This document shows positions 1 through 10,989 of a stretch of 64,000 nucleotides of DNA, one piece after another (position 1 is the first letter of the stretch; the number at the start of each line of letters is the position of its first letter). Under the pieces are notes generated by a model. It ran no database searches. It saw only the letters and a list, made by a program, of their open reading frames with translations, and was not told the origin of the DNA. Source of the stretch: Laetiporus sulphureus 93-53 (Eukaryota; Basidiomycota; Agaricomycetes; Polyporales; Laetiporaceae); contig NW_024468557.1 of assembly GCF_001632365.1 (NCBI RefSeq), forward strand, positions 159,452 through 223,451. The letters run 5' to 3'. The translations under genes were made by a program, and so were the position numbers.

Positions 1-225
1 GGAGGAGACCTCAGTCTTATTCTCCTTCGTCCACCACTACCATCACAGAGGGGTCTTACCAGACACTCTCAGTGTGCTATTCAATCTATCTGCATTCTCA
101 TCCTGTGATAGCGCCCTCTGCCTCGCCAGTAAGTCATATTCTGCAACTAGCATTCGGGCCTCGTCAGTGGGCACGTCGAATCGCCACAGCTCGTCGCTGT
201 TGGCTCTTAGCCAGGAGGCCCTCAA
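1..225 (-). CDS. 5' exon of an unrecognised gene running off the left edge
   Basis: An open reading frame starts with ATG at 225 on the minus strand and reads with good coding character (ANSDELWRFDVPTDEARM) to a GTAAGA donor, revcomp of 54-59. The coding exon is therefore about 225 to 60, and the intron and the rest of the gene lie beyond the window or in bases 1-53. The exon encodes about 55 residues, acidic and probably helical, with no motif I recognise. The start is the only ATG in this frame near the exon's beginning, but an upstream exon is not excluded. A short ORF that simply stops at 43 is the alternative; the perfect donor just before that stop argues for splicing. Confidence 0.45.
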
Positions 226-1005
226 GGGGACTCTATATTTGGTTGTCTATCTTTGTCATCGGCGTGCCGTGACACTAACGTTGGCCCTCTAATGCAACTT
301 TTTGACCTTTCTGTAGTCTGTGAAATCATCGGATTGACTCCGAAGCTGTTCCAATGGATAGCTATGCTTATAATTTATGTTCTCAATTTTTCTCACACTG
401 CAGTCTTGAGATGTTCATGATACTGGAAGGCAACAAGGACTGCAACAGCAATGCAACCATTCTCCGAGGTGATGTCACACAATCAGTCACTTAGCCGGGT
501 GCTGATCCGAGTGGGAGTTGTGGCGCGCGAGTGTCCCTAGTCGATCTCTCTCACACTGAATATCTTTAACCCACCATGCTCGTCTGCGGCTTCTCTGTAC
601 AAAATAACTTCGAAGTATGATACTTCACGCATATGTATATCGACCTAAGTAAATCTCTTTCCAACCACATCCGTTACAGTGTAATGGACCGCGAAACTAC
701 GTTCCGAGGCTTACACCGCAGCAGCCGCCCGACGACTATATTAGCGCCTGTGCATGGACAATTTCCGCACACGCAATTGCCTCTCCCTTATCTTTGCAGC
801 CCTCCTGTCGCAAGGTATGCTGCCTGCGACAGCCGGCTCTTCTCGAGTATCAACTTATGGTGCAGATAGATCGACTATTTTATGACAACAGATCAAAGTG
901 TCTTTATAACCTCAAACAAACCGAGTAGTACAATATATTAATATCCGTCCATTCTTTCAATTCCTCGCGACTCGATCAGCTTTCTGACCTTCAGTGACTC
1001 GCGTT
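226..1005. other. intergenic region, no gene seen
   Basis: About 780 bases between the 5' end of the partial gene and the 3' end of the DUF7721 gene. The only longer ORF (633-869, plus) has no recognisable features, no splice partners and an atypical composition. The stretch should hold the promoter of the left-edge gene and the terminator of the DUF7721 gene. Confidence 0.5.
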
Positions 1006-2579
1006 TCACAAGAACTTTGATGCCTATACAAAAAGGTGGCTTGTGCTCAGCAAGGTTCAAAAGCATAGTAAAGAATGCGCCAACCAAGCCCATAAGACCG
1101 CCAAGGCCGCCACTGTTACTGCCACCAGTCGTGCCGCTCATTTTCGACTGCACAAGCATCTTCATGACCGTCATAGCCGCACCGTTTACCGCATCCTGCT
1201 TGTTTCCAGAGGCAGCACCGCCGGACTGGTCGAAGAGCTTGGATGCTTCGGCCATCGCATAGCTCATCAAGCTGGACGTCGAGCCCGACCCAGCGCCGCC
1301 GCCAGCGCCGCCAGCACCACCGCTGCTGCCACCGCTGGAAGTGAACATCTTCATGACCTGAAACGTCGAAACCGTGAAGACAGGTTTAGATGACGAATTC
1401 AGCAACGGTACCTGCATCGCAGCTGCGCTGCCCATGGAACCGGCAGAGAGGCTGCTCGCGTTGCCTTCTTGGTAAGCAGCCTTGTGAGCCTGCTGAACGC
1501 CAGCTTCATCGATGGGCTGCGTGTGCTCGCTCTGCTGAAAAGGTGATGTCAATGTAGATGCATTCACACAACAGATCGACTTACGGTATTCTGCTGAACG
1601 TGCTGCAGGGCGCTAGAGAACAGCGACGACCCTCCGCTGCCTTGCTGGCTAGCGGTCTGGACGACTTCGTCCTCGTCGACTGCAAATGATGAACCGTCAG
1701 CATATTTGCCCAATGCATAACTGCGAGACGTACACTGCGGACGACCTTGGGTCTGCGGGTGACCGCCCGCACCGGAGTGAGACGGGGAGTTATACTGCTG
1801 GCCACCCGTCTGACTATACTGAGGCTGCGCCCCTCCTCCAGAGTACCGCTGAGCAGTCGATGCTTGATCGCTGCCAGAAAAGTACTCGGCGGCAGCCCCT
1901 TGTTGCCCAGACGAGCCGTATCCCTGGCTGGCTTGTGCACCGCCACCGTACTGCGCACGGCTCTCCCCACCGTACCCAGAGCCGCCGTACTGGCCGCCAC
2001 CACCCTGATACTCAAAGCGGCCTTCAGTACGCTGCTGGGTACCGCCGTATTGCTGATCACCACCATACTGCTGACCACCGCCGGCGTACTCAGCGCGACC
2101 CTCGGGACGAGGGTGGGAAGCGCCGTACTCTCCGGCGGCACCTCCATATTGAGGCCGGCCTGCACCCTCACTGTACTGAGGGGCACCGTATCCCTGCCCA
2201 CCCTCATACGACTGACGAAGAGGGGCGCCGCCTTCGCGGTAAGGCTGCTCCCCTTCCTCCAGGCGGTGATGGTGCTGATGCGGGGGAGGTCCCCCATACT
2301 CTCCCCCAGGTCCTAGTGGCGCCTGTCCACCATATTCTGCGCGCCCGCCTTCGTAGGCTTCCCCTTCAGGGCGCTGGTGATGATGGTGGTGGTGTTCCTC
2401 GTTAGCTTGAAAGGCGGTATGAGCACACATCGTCCTCGATCGACGGAAATCGCGTATATCTTGTACGCGAGACGCGGGTATCCAGGGGCTACTCACATTG
2501 CGGTCTCCCGTATTCGCCTCCGTATTCCTGCAGAGCAAGTCAGCGTTGGCAACATCGATACGGCGTGAGTACGTGCCAT
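1006..2579 (-). CDS. DUF7721-type protein with Gly/Tyr-rich low-complexity N-terminus
   Basis: Spliced minus-strand gene. The N-terminal 250 or so residues are low complexity: a His run, then many YGG, QYGG and EYGG repeats. The C-terminal half is a conserved helical domain: SSLFSSALQHVQQN, then DEAGVQQAHKAAYQ, GSAAAMQ, SYAMAEASKLFDQ, and a GLMGL..ASKFL end. This order matches the fungal family I know as DUF7721, whose function is unknown. Introns seen: about 2385-2495, 1535-1584 (GTAAGT..TTTCAG), 1358-1411 (in frame, so easily missed), and one near the end (1024 to about 1087) that restores the family's ASKFL terminus and puts the stop at 1006. The start at 2579 has a good context (ACCATGG) but needs a very short first intron, so the N-terminus is uncertain. 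The role is unknown; YGG-rich tracts are often seen in self-associating proteins. Confidence 0.7.
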
Positions 2580-2922
2580 GGTATGTACGTGTGTGTTTCG
2601 GCGGGGTGGATGGATGTCTGGAAGTGAGGGCCGAGAGCGTGTGGGGGCGATGACCATCCATCGACCCTCGCTGTGGCGCGTCGCGGCGTCTGGACTGGGC
2701 GCCTATCACGAATATCGCGTGGATTGTGGGAGATTACCGTAGATGGAAGGTGACGTTACTCATAGAAAATGACCGCCGGCAGGATCGGCTCGGATACTGC
2801 GGCAGGCTTTTGAGTCCGTCCAGGATCTAGCATCTTACTGTCCAGCAGTGACATATCCCCCCTCCAAACACTATAATGCTCACACACACCACGGTCCCCC
2901 ACTCCCCCCTCTACCTATCGTG

Positions 2923-5237
2923 ATGGCGTCTCCAACGACTACTGAGACTGCCCCGAATTTATCCACAGAGGCATTGAGGCAGCTTAACGCACCTGATTCC
3001 GACCTTCTATCCCAGTCAGACGACACTGAAATTGAGCCGCAACAACCTGAAACCCAGGATGCATCAAAGGCAGCAACTAATCCAGAGAACGAGCCGGACA
3101 TATTGATTGTGGACTGGGACGGTCCTGACGATCCGGCAAATCCAAGAAAGTAAGATATTCGGTCTCCCAACGCATTTTGTAGCTGACGTCTGGTCACAGT
3201 TGGAGCACGAGGACGAAATGGGCAGCGGCAGCGACGGTCTCCGCGTTCACATTCATCTCGCCCATTTCCTCGTCCATGGTGGCCCCGGCCGTTTTCCAAA
3301 TTGGAGCATCATGGGGCATTACAAGCAGCTTCGAATTGTCGCTGATGGTCTCCGTCTTCGTCCTCGCATACGGTGAGAAGTTCGTATAACATGCGGCATT
3401 GAGCTCTTCCAACGTATCTTTATGCTGCCTCAGCCGTCGGTCCGCTATTTCTAGGGCCTCTTAGCGAGATCTTCGGTAGAACCATCGTGCTCCGCGGCGC
3501 CAACCTTTGGTATCTCGGTATGCCTGCCGTTTATAGACTATAACACAATGTCTGACTTCAGTGCACAGTGTGGAATTTGGGCTGCGGGTTTGCTCAAAAC
3601 AAAGGCCAATTAATCGCATTCCGTTTCATGGCTGGGCTGGGCGGCAGTGCACCTCTTGCAGTACGTGTCGGTATGCCTCTCAAGACAGTATTCAGCTGAT
3701 GAGACTTCGACAGACCGGTGGTGCTGTCCTCGGTGACCTCTGGAAGCCAGAGCAGCGTGGCCAAGCCATAGCAATCTATTCACTCGCACCGTTGCTGGGG
3801 CCTGCCATCGGTCCTGTGGCAGGCGGTTGGATTGCTGAGCGATCAACATGGCGTTGGGTTTTCTGGTCCACGTCCATCGCCGCCGCCGTAATCCAGGGAT
3901 TCGGACTCATCTTCCTGAAAGAAAGTATGTCACTGCAATTTTCGTCAATAATTTCATGTGTGCCCATGCGGCATATTGGAATCTAGCGTTTGCGCCTCTA
4001 CTCCTCGATAGGAAAGCAAAGCTCATTCGGGCGAAGATGGATGCCGAGAAGGGCGGCGTGCGACCTGTGAAAACAATCTATCAGATGAACAGCAAAAACC
4101 AGACGTATGTAGCAGCTGTTCCTTCCGAGCAGCAGAAAAATTTACAGTTTGACGGCCACAGCTTTGGTGAATTTGTGCAGAAGGCACTCGTCCGGCCCTT
4201 CGTCCTTTTTGCGCAGGAGCCAATTATTCAGCTTTTTGGCCTTTACCTGGCATTTATCTACGGCGTAATTTATCGTGAGTGCGGTCGCTTCCTATGCAGA
4301 ATGCTGCACGTATTTATCATCATCAATCAGTCACGTTGACCACAATACCTGGGATTTTCACCAACGTGTATCATGAGGATGCAGGTATAGGAAGCTTAAA
4401 TTACATTGCCCTTGGTATAGGTACGTGTTCGCATGTCGTTTCAAGAGCGGGATTTCATATAGTGCCGCCAGGCTTGTTCGCTACCTCGCAAGTGAACGCG
4501 CGTTTGCTTGATAAAATCTACATCCGCCTCAAGAAGCGCAACAACGGGATCGGACGGCCAGAGTTCCGTTTACGTGAGTCATTCTTCTCATCTGACCGAC
4601 CGAGAGATATTCACCTTACCTTCCCCATAGCCACCGTCTTTCCTGGTGTCATCCTGATTCCTCTCGGGCTCCTGATGTCAGGATGGGGGGCCAAGAGGCA
4701 TTCGCATTGGCTTGTTGTCGATTTTGTGCGTTTAACTTTATTCACGATATATTGTTAATAGTGCTGACGAGTCTTTGAATTACGTAGGGCTTAGGGTTCC
4801 TGGGGTCGGGTATGATTTTGACATTTCAAGGCATGCAGACGTACGTTATCGATGCGTTTACTCTATATGCCGCTTCAGGTCAGTAATTTCGGTGTGTGAA
4901 CCTCAGCACGACTGACATTGCCTCGTCGTCCAGCTCTGGCAGCGGTGTCGTTCTTCCGATCATTAGCAGGCTTCGGCTTCCCGCTATTCGCACCGGCGAT
5001 GTATGATGCGCTAGGATACGGAGTCGGCAATACAATCTTGGCCGCGGCCGCCCTAGTCATCGGGCCTCCAGCGTACGTTCCGCCTATGTAATTCGTGAGA
5101 ATCCACAGCGATTGACTGGTCCGCTTTTTGACAGCGTATGGTGTTTCTGGCGATACGGCGAGAAGATACGGGGCATGAGCAAACACGCGAAGAAATCCGC
5201 ATTGAGAATGGCCCAGATGGATGCTATGCGAAAATGA
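2923..5237 (+). CDS. MFS transporter, DHA1 drug:proton antiporter type
   Basis: Multi-exon membrane transporter. The cytosolic N-terminus ends in WDGPDDPANPRKWS, the signature just before the first helix of fungal DHA1 multidrug/polyamine antiporters. The spliced product then shows helix 2-3 loop GPLSEIFGRTIVLRGAN (motif A), a helix 4-5 region RFMAGLGGSAPLAVGGAVLG with GDLWKPEQRGQAIA, GPAIGPVAGGWI (motif C), WRWVFW, and later GIFTNVYHEDAGIGSLNYI, PLGLLMSGWGA and a last helix pair. This fits 12 membrane helices in the plasma membrane exporting small molecules by proton antiport; the substrate cannot be read. About nine short introns interrupt it, the first at 3151-3200. The stop is TGA at 5235-5237. 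An in-frame ATG at 2848 would add 25 His/Pro-rich residues; I prefer 2923 because the downstream sequence looks like the usual acidic leader. Confidence 0.88.
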
Positions 5238-6277
5238 ATGCGTTGGATATCGATGATTATTATGTCTGCGTCCCCTATCTCGTACCTATATACCCACCAC
5301 ACACATATTCCCGCTTTTCCCTGGTTTCCTAGCCGCTGAACGTTCTCCTTTCTGACATTACGGCTCCGAGATGACTGGTGATGATATCCCACGCACTGCA
5401 ATGCTACCATTAGCACAGGACTACCTAGTACTTTCACTACCACGTATAATTAGCTGCCCATACTAGTAGGATGCTTGTTTGCGGACGTCTTTGAATCGAC
5501 TCGGATTTGATCGAGCATCCATGTGTCTTGCAATGGCTTTTGATGAGGCTTGAAGACGATATCCGGGTTTCCGTCGGAAGCAACTGAGACCAAGCCTCTC
5601 AAAGAGATTCAAATTCAAAGTCGAAGAGTTGGACTTGGAAGTCGCGTCGCGGGACGGCGCTGGTGGCGATACAAGATCTCGATCTACGGCGCTAACGTTG
5701 CGCGTGAAAGCCGTTTTGGGGGTCGACTCCCGTCAAACCGCAACCTCTACCACGTCTTGTAGTCTCCTCAACGCTTCTTCGCCACAGCCATGTTGCTTTG
5801 CACTCTGCCCGTCATTGTGGGTATGCGACATTGATCAGGCTCAGCAAGGTGGACAGCATTCTCGATGGGCTTATGATAATCCCGTCGAGAATGATGAAAT
5901 GGGGCCGCATGACCAACAGTGGTGCACACCTGGGGGAATGACCGAGGACTACCATGCGACGCGATCGGCATGGAACGCGCAAAGAGAGGAAGAGAGCGAC
6001 GCCGCACGGATGTTCACGCGGGACCTCAATTTCGTGAGATGTGCGAAGGGGCGATGCACTTCCGTTTTCTATTGCTCGTGGTCAAGTACTAGAGAATCAG
6101 AGGAATTCCTGACACATCAGTCGTCGTTCGCGATCCTGTTCGGATCAGATGACATGTCACTCTATTGCTTTCAGCCTCAGAGCGGACAATCTGTCGGCCA
6201 AACGGTCCATCTATGTAAATACTACCCTAGAGTACAATTCATTCTGTCGTACAAGAAAATCTGCCCAGATCACCCAT
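5238..6277. other. intergenic region, no convincing gene
   Basis: About 1 kb between the 3' ends of two convergent genes. A 223-codon plus-strand ORF (5629-6300) runs through it, but it overlaps the 3' end of the next gene, has no motif and its composition looks non-coding. I see no repeats or RNA genes. Confidence 0.45.
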
Positions 6278-7136
6278 CTACAGCTCACCGATCTTTGTAG
6301 GTTGACCAGTCGTAGTGGCGGGGTATGGAGTGTTGGCGACGTGCGAGTCGAACTCTAGCGGTGCCGTGGTGGCAGGAACGGCATCAGGCTGCGTTGATGT
6401 GGAGCCTGTGGACGCCGTTCCAGTGACCATGCTCCTCGCCTTTTCGACCGTTGGCTGCACCATCGTCTGCGCGGATGCAAGGTACTCCTTGCCAGTCTGC
6501 AGTGCAGATGATGCGGTGGACTGCACGGTATTCGAGAAGTTGCTGTTCGTCATCGCATCTGTCGAGCTGGTTTGCAAGCCGCCATATAGCGACTGTGCGA
6601 GCGACCTTATTAATAATCGGACGTAGATGAAGGCTAAATTGAGGCGCGTACCTGAGCAGTCTCGTAGGCACTGTTTGCGAACGTTTTCGCCTGCTCCACG
6701 GCGCTCTGCGCCGCGCTCGCAACGGTAGCTCTCGCGCTGTCAATATCACGCTGTCCCTGTTCGGAGGCCTGATTGGTCTTGTTCTCTAGAGCAAGGCCTG
6801 CCTCAAGCTGGTTCACTGCGGAGACGACTTGAGGTTTTTTCTCCTATAATGCAGGCGGTCAATATGGATTCGCACGTACAAATGTCAAAGCGACAGACTT
6901 GAGCTTCCACAGCGACCTGCTCCGCAACATTCTGCATTTGAGAGGCGTTCTTGCCGACCTCGTTGGAGAGTTCGGCGGTCGGTGCCTCGACCTGTGCCCA
7001 GGCTGCGGTGGTCTCGAAACGAGCGTCGCTCCTGCAGAAGATCCCGGTGAGCTCACTATCCTAATGATCAAACACAGACCACATACTGGTTGGGAGCGGC
7101 AGCGGCGACGGTGGTGGATGCAGCTGGAGTAGACAT
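6278..7136 (-). CDS. small LEA-like / amphipathic-helix protein
   Basis: Four exons are assembled from clear junctions: MSTPAASTTVAAAAPNQ, then an Ala/Glu-rich part (ETTAAWAQVEAPTAELSNEV, NASQMQNVAEQVAVEAQV), then EKKPQVVSAVNQLEAGLALE and SARATVASAAQSAVEQAKTF, then a Ser/Thr-rich tail ending GQPTKIGEL. Charged and Ala residues recur with a roughly 11-residue periodicity, giving amphipathic helices as in LEA, apolipoprotein or perilipin-like proteins. No catalytic motif is present and there is no membrane segment. Donors are GTATGT, GTACGT and GTACGC. A TATA-like element lies 80 bases upstream of the start. It may be a stress or lipid-surface protein, but that is inference from composition only. 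Confidence 0.65.
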
Positions 7137-7215
7137 GATGATTTGTTTGGGTATTCAGGGGAACGTCGTGTTGTGAAGTGGGAGCTGTTGCCGTTGGTGT
7201 CAGCTCGCTGTCCTC

Positions 7216-7221
7216 TTATAT
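7216..7221 (-). promoter_or_regulatory. TATA-like element of the LEA-like gene
   Basis: TATAAG on the minus strand, 80 bases upstream of the ATG at 7136. The position is normal for a fungal core promoter. No transcription start data are available. Confidence 0.4.
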
Positions 7222-7428
7222 GCAGCCGCTGCCGCCCCTTGCATTGCATTGCAGCACTGCATCAAGTGGAGTGTGGGACGCGGTGGTTGTCGGACGTCAT
7301 TAAGCTGTCCAACGCGGTCACGCGCCTATGACGTCACGCGTCTCTGGCGCAAATATTAATGCCTCCTTTAAGTGTCCTATTGTAACAACGTATAATATAG
7401 TAAGTTCTGCTTTCGCGTCTACTTCAAT

Positions 7429-9851
7429 TTACACCGCGGATGTAAGCCTACGAGTTGAGCCGGAGTCAGCGAGATCAGCATTTTGCATGCAGACACAGAC
7501 GTACGTATCATATTTGACAAGCTCATCGACATCTATAAACGCTGTTGAGGCCAAGCCCCGAGCCTCCATCCATACCCATACCTGAGTAGAGGATGAGTGC
7601 CACTGTCAACAATATATCGAGTCCAAGACTTACCTTCAGGAATGCACCGATATCTCCGGACGGCATCTGCGACATCGTCTCCTGTGTTGACATCTGTCGC
7701 CCTAGCTGTCTCAGGATAGGCAGAGCACTCTTGAACAGATCCAGCCCTGGGTCCAACTGCCGGCCAATACCCTCCAGCAGCAATATTGATATCACCGTAT
7801 TCACAAAGTCGCCTTCCATCTTCACATGGTGCTGGCGGACCGCCTTGAGCACCTCCGTCAATATGTCAGAGATCTTGATCTGGCCGAGCGAGAACGTCTT
7901 CCGCTTGACGTTCAGCACGATGTGCTGCATGCGCAGTGCGAACGTCTCCGGATCGATGGCCAGCTCGGGCGTACGGCAGCGCTCGACCATCAGCTGTCCA
8001 GCGCGATACCCGTCAAACTCGGCTATAGCACGAAAGAGGTCGAGGAAGTTCTGGCGGTTCTTCCCGTTCAGTGTCGTAACAAGACCAGCATCAACGAACA
8101 CGACCTCTGGCATGTAGCCTGAGGCGTGCAACCTCTCCAGCTCAGATCGCCATGCGGGAGGATCATCGACATACGTCCTTAGATGCTCGACGATATCATC
8201 ATGCATTCCGCGGACCGGAGGCTCGGACTCTGTGGGAGCAGGTGGTGGCTTCTGCAACAGACCCTTGAGCGTATTTCGAATCGAGATGTTTGAGGGCTTC
8301 GAGAACTGAATCATAATGTTGCCCGGGTGCAAATCGGAATGCACAAAGTTATCCAGGAGCAGCATGTTCTACACGCGTTCAGCGTCAGGCCCGGTTTTCG
8401 CATAATCTGTGACAATCACTCACTAGGAACGCGTCCAGGCCCACCTCGGCGAGCAGATCGTTGAATGGCCCACCTCCGTTTCGCAAGAACAGTTCCAGCG
8501 ATAACGCGTTCTTGAACTCTTCCACGAGAACCTCCTTACTGCTCCACATCCTCAGTGGCCGAGGGAAATTCACCGGGAGCTTTCGGTCCGCGAAGTTGTG
8601 CTCAAACTCCTCCAGGTTGTTCGCCTCAATGCGCAGATCGAGCTGCTCGTGCATCATCCGTCCGAATACCTCGACCTCTTCGGGTAGGGAGATCCATTGC
8701 ATACCAGGGAAGAGCGTGATGACCCTCGCGAAGAAGCGCATGATGGAGAGATCGCGATGAATCAGCTTTTCGACATGAGGATGCAAAATTTTGACCGCGA
8801 CGGAGGCTGTAGGCACGGGAGGTGGTGGCTCATTGACTAGGACAGGCGGGAGTACGTTCTTGCGGTGACGTTTGAGAGTGACATTTGAAGGCGGCGGAAC
8901 CAGATCTTTCTTTAATATTCCTCTGGACACCTATCAATGAATCAGCACGTTGACAAAACGTCCTCATTACGGACGTTGTACCTGCGCTATGGCACCGCTG
9001 CCTATCGGTGTCTCATCGAACTCCTCGAATACCTCGTCGAACGGTCGCTGGAAGACGTGTTCTACAACACGCTTGGTGTGTGAGAACGGATGTGCCTTGC
9101 CGCGTGAATGCAATGCGCCCAGACGCTCACAGAGAAGCGAGGAGAACAGATCTGCGCGAGATGCGGCCCATTGGGCTAGCTAAGACTGTGAGATCAGCTA
9201 AACTCTGCACATGTTATACGCCGATCGAAAAGCATGTATGCGCACCTTGATGAATGTCGGCCCAGCCCTTTGCATCTGGCTCGTGAGATAACCATACCAC
9301 CATACTGCGCCCCATCTGTCTCCTTGTAGTCGTTTCTCCGGTTTGCCTACGAGTAGCATTGGCGAGCTGAGAAGAACAGGGAGAAAGAGGTAGACCAGAA
9401 AGATGAACCGGCGTGCCGTCAAGATCGGTTCCCAGATGCGGTCGCGCAAGAAGACGACAATCTTAGATAGTATATGCGTGTCGTCCGGTTCTGCCGGAGA
9501 GAGGATCATCGGTTCAATAGGTGCAGGTTGAATGGCAGGACATGGGATCAAAGTCGGCGAGGAGAAGATAGCTGGAAAGACCGAACGTTGTTTGGGAAAG
9601 GCGAGCAGAGCGAATCCTCCGGCAAGCGGGAGTAACCACAAAAGCTTGCGGCGAAAAAGAGGGCTAGGGGCAGCTGTCCTCGTAAAGAACTGATGCGAGA
9701 ACGGTCGATGGTGGGGCGGACGTGTCCAGAGTGAGGCATAGTGGCGACTTTCGTGGAAGGTCGTGCGCGTCGGACTCCACACGGCGTTCCGCAGACCACA
9801 AGGGAGAGAGAAGAAGCGGAAGGACATGAGTGGTGGAACGTTGAGGAGCAA
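7429..9851 (-). CDS. mitochondrial ABC1/UbiB atypical kinase, ADCK2/Cqd1 type
   Basis: The N-terminus is Arg/Ser/Phe-rich and basic (mitochondrial presequence), followed by a membrane segment LLWLLPLAGGFALLAF. Spliced motifs in order: GPTFIKLAQWAASRADLF (the KxGQ motif in its ADCK2-like form, with Ala for Gly), GSGAIAQV (the Ala-rich nucleotide loop), VAVKILHP with the catalytic lysine, the extended ADCK2-like segment QWISLPEEVEVFGRMM, then HSDLHPGNIMIQF (catalytic HxDLHPGN) and VFVDAGLV in the metal-binding position. The C-terminus is VWVWMEARGLASTAF after a 53-nt intron. About 5 introns. ABC1 kinases/ATPases of this branch act at the inner mitochondrial membrane on coenzyme Q and lipid homeostasis; yeast Cqd1 is the closest functional analogue I can name. 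The exact ortholog (Cqd1 versus ADCK2) is inferred from the insert and the length. Confidence 0.85.
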
Positions 9852-10989
9852 TGCTTATGGGCGGACCATGGCCGAGGACGTGGAGGACGATGAGCTAGAG
9901 GCAAAAGGCCGACGGACTTGAGGTATGCGTCGAAACGCGGGGCACGTGCCACAAATTAACGCATCAGTTGCGCGCGCCTTGCATGTCCGCTCTTGTCCTC
10001 GACGATCAACGACGTGTCCGGCGCGTGCAGCAACGCACGCCCATTGTTGGCCACATCCTCGCGCGACGTGTGTCTTTCGGGTGCAGACGCAGCCGAACTG
10101 TTCTGGCTACTTGAGAAACTCGGCTGGCCTCCCCAGACTGTCGGCACGCTGCTGTAGAATTTACGGAAGATATCTTACGGAGTCTTTTGGTCTGCTTCCA
10201 CCATGCTGACATTTATTTGTTCTTGACAGACAAGCTCGTCGCTGCCAATCTTACACATCCTATTGTCGGCGACATTAGACTACCTGGGCCGCGAATGCAG
10301 CTCAAACTAGGACACAATCTCTATCCTGCGCCAGCCTTCAGGTGCATGACTCGTCAACGTTCAATTTGAAACTTCCTCGTCGCACTTGGTTGAAGATTCA
10401 ATTTGAAACTTCCTCATTGCACCACTGCAGATCGATATCTCTGCGGCGGACGAGCTGTTATCGCCTGGGAGGTGCATTCTGACCGGCGCGGGATATCGCT
10501 TCGTTACAAATACGGATGGTCTTCTCATGGCTTCGACTACGTTATGGTAACCAATCGATGTCACGCTGCTATCAGACGCATCGATAGACCTTAATGCACA
10601 ATGTCGATACCTCACCAGCAGCAGGGCATGGCGCACATGGCGGCGATTCTCCTGCGGAACCGCCGCCACAATCAGGAGAATATTGCACGAACAATCCGGT
10701 CGCTCTTTCTGAGCGACTTAGGTGACGCCGACTGCCCAACGGCCACTGCTATAAATTTCTCCGTGCGACTTTCTCGCCAGGTGGGATTGTGGGGAAGGAC
10801 ACACGTGATGCGGAGAGGTCGGAACTACGGTTTCTCCCGATATTAAGCGCCCGTACGTAATGCTGAGCCGGGCGCGAATGTAGTTGGAACGAGGCCGCCA
10901 GCGAGTCCTCCAGGCGCCCACGCTCCCAACTTCTCGCCTCTACATCTACCTAGGCATCCTCCAACGGGGCCACGCAACCCTGCGGCACC
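9852..10989. other. divergent intergenic region
   Basis: About 1.1 kb between the start of the ABC1 kinase gene (minus) and glycogenin (plus). It contains a 26-nt direct repeat (10360-10385 and 10397-10422) and a TATAAATT at about 10750, roughly 240 bases upstream of the glycogenin ATG. Short ORFs on both strands have no features. I see no further gene. Confidence 0.5.
10360..10422. repeat. 26-nt direct repeat
   Basis: Two copies beginning TTCAATTTGAAACTTCCTC, at 10360-10385 and 10397-10422, 37 bases apart, differing at only three positions near the 3' end of the unit. TTCAATTTGAA itself is an interrupted palindrome. The location in a divergent promoter region suggests a duplicated regulatory site, but nothing links it to a known factor. 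Confidence 0.75.

Noticed and set aside
1686..2405. 239- and 189-codon ORFs opposite the YGG repeats
   Set aside because: Repetitive sequence stays open in several frames; only the minus-strand frame connects to the conserved DUF7721 domain.
5629..6300. 223-codon plus-strand ORF
   Set aside because: No motif, odd composition, overlaps the 3' exon of the LEA-like gene on the other strand, and has no splice context.
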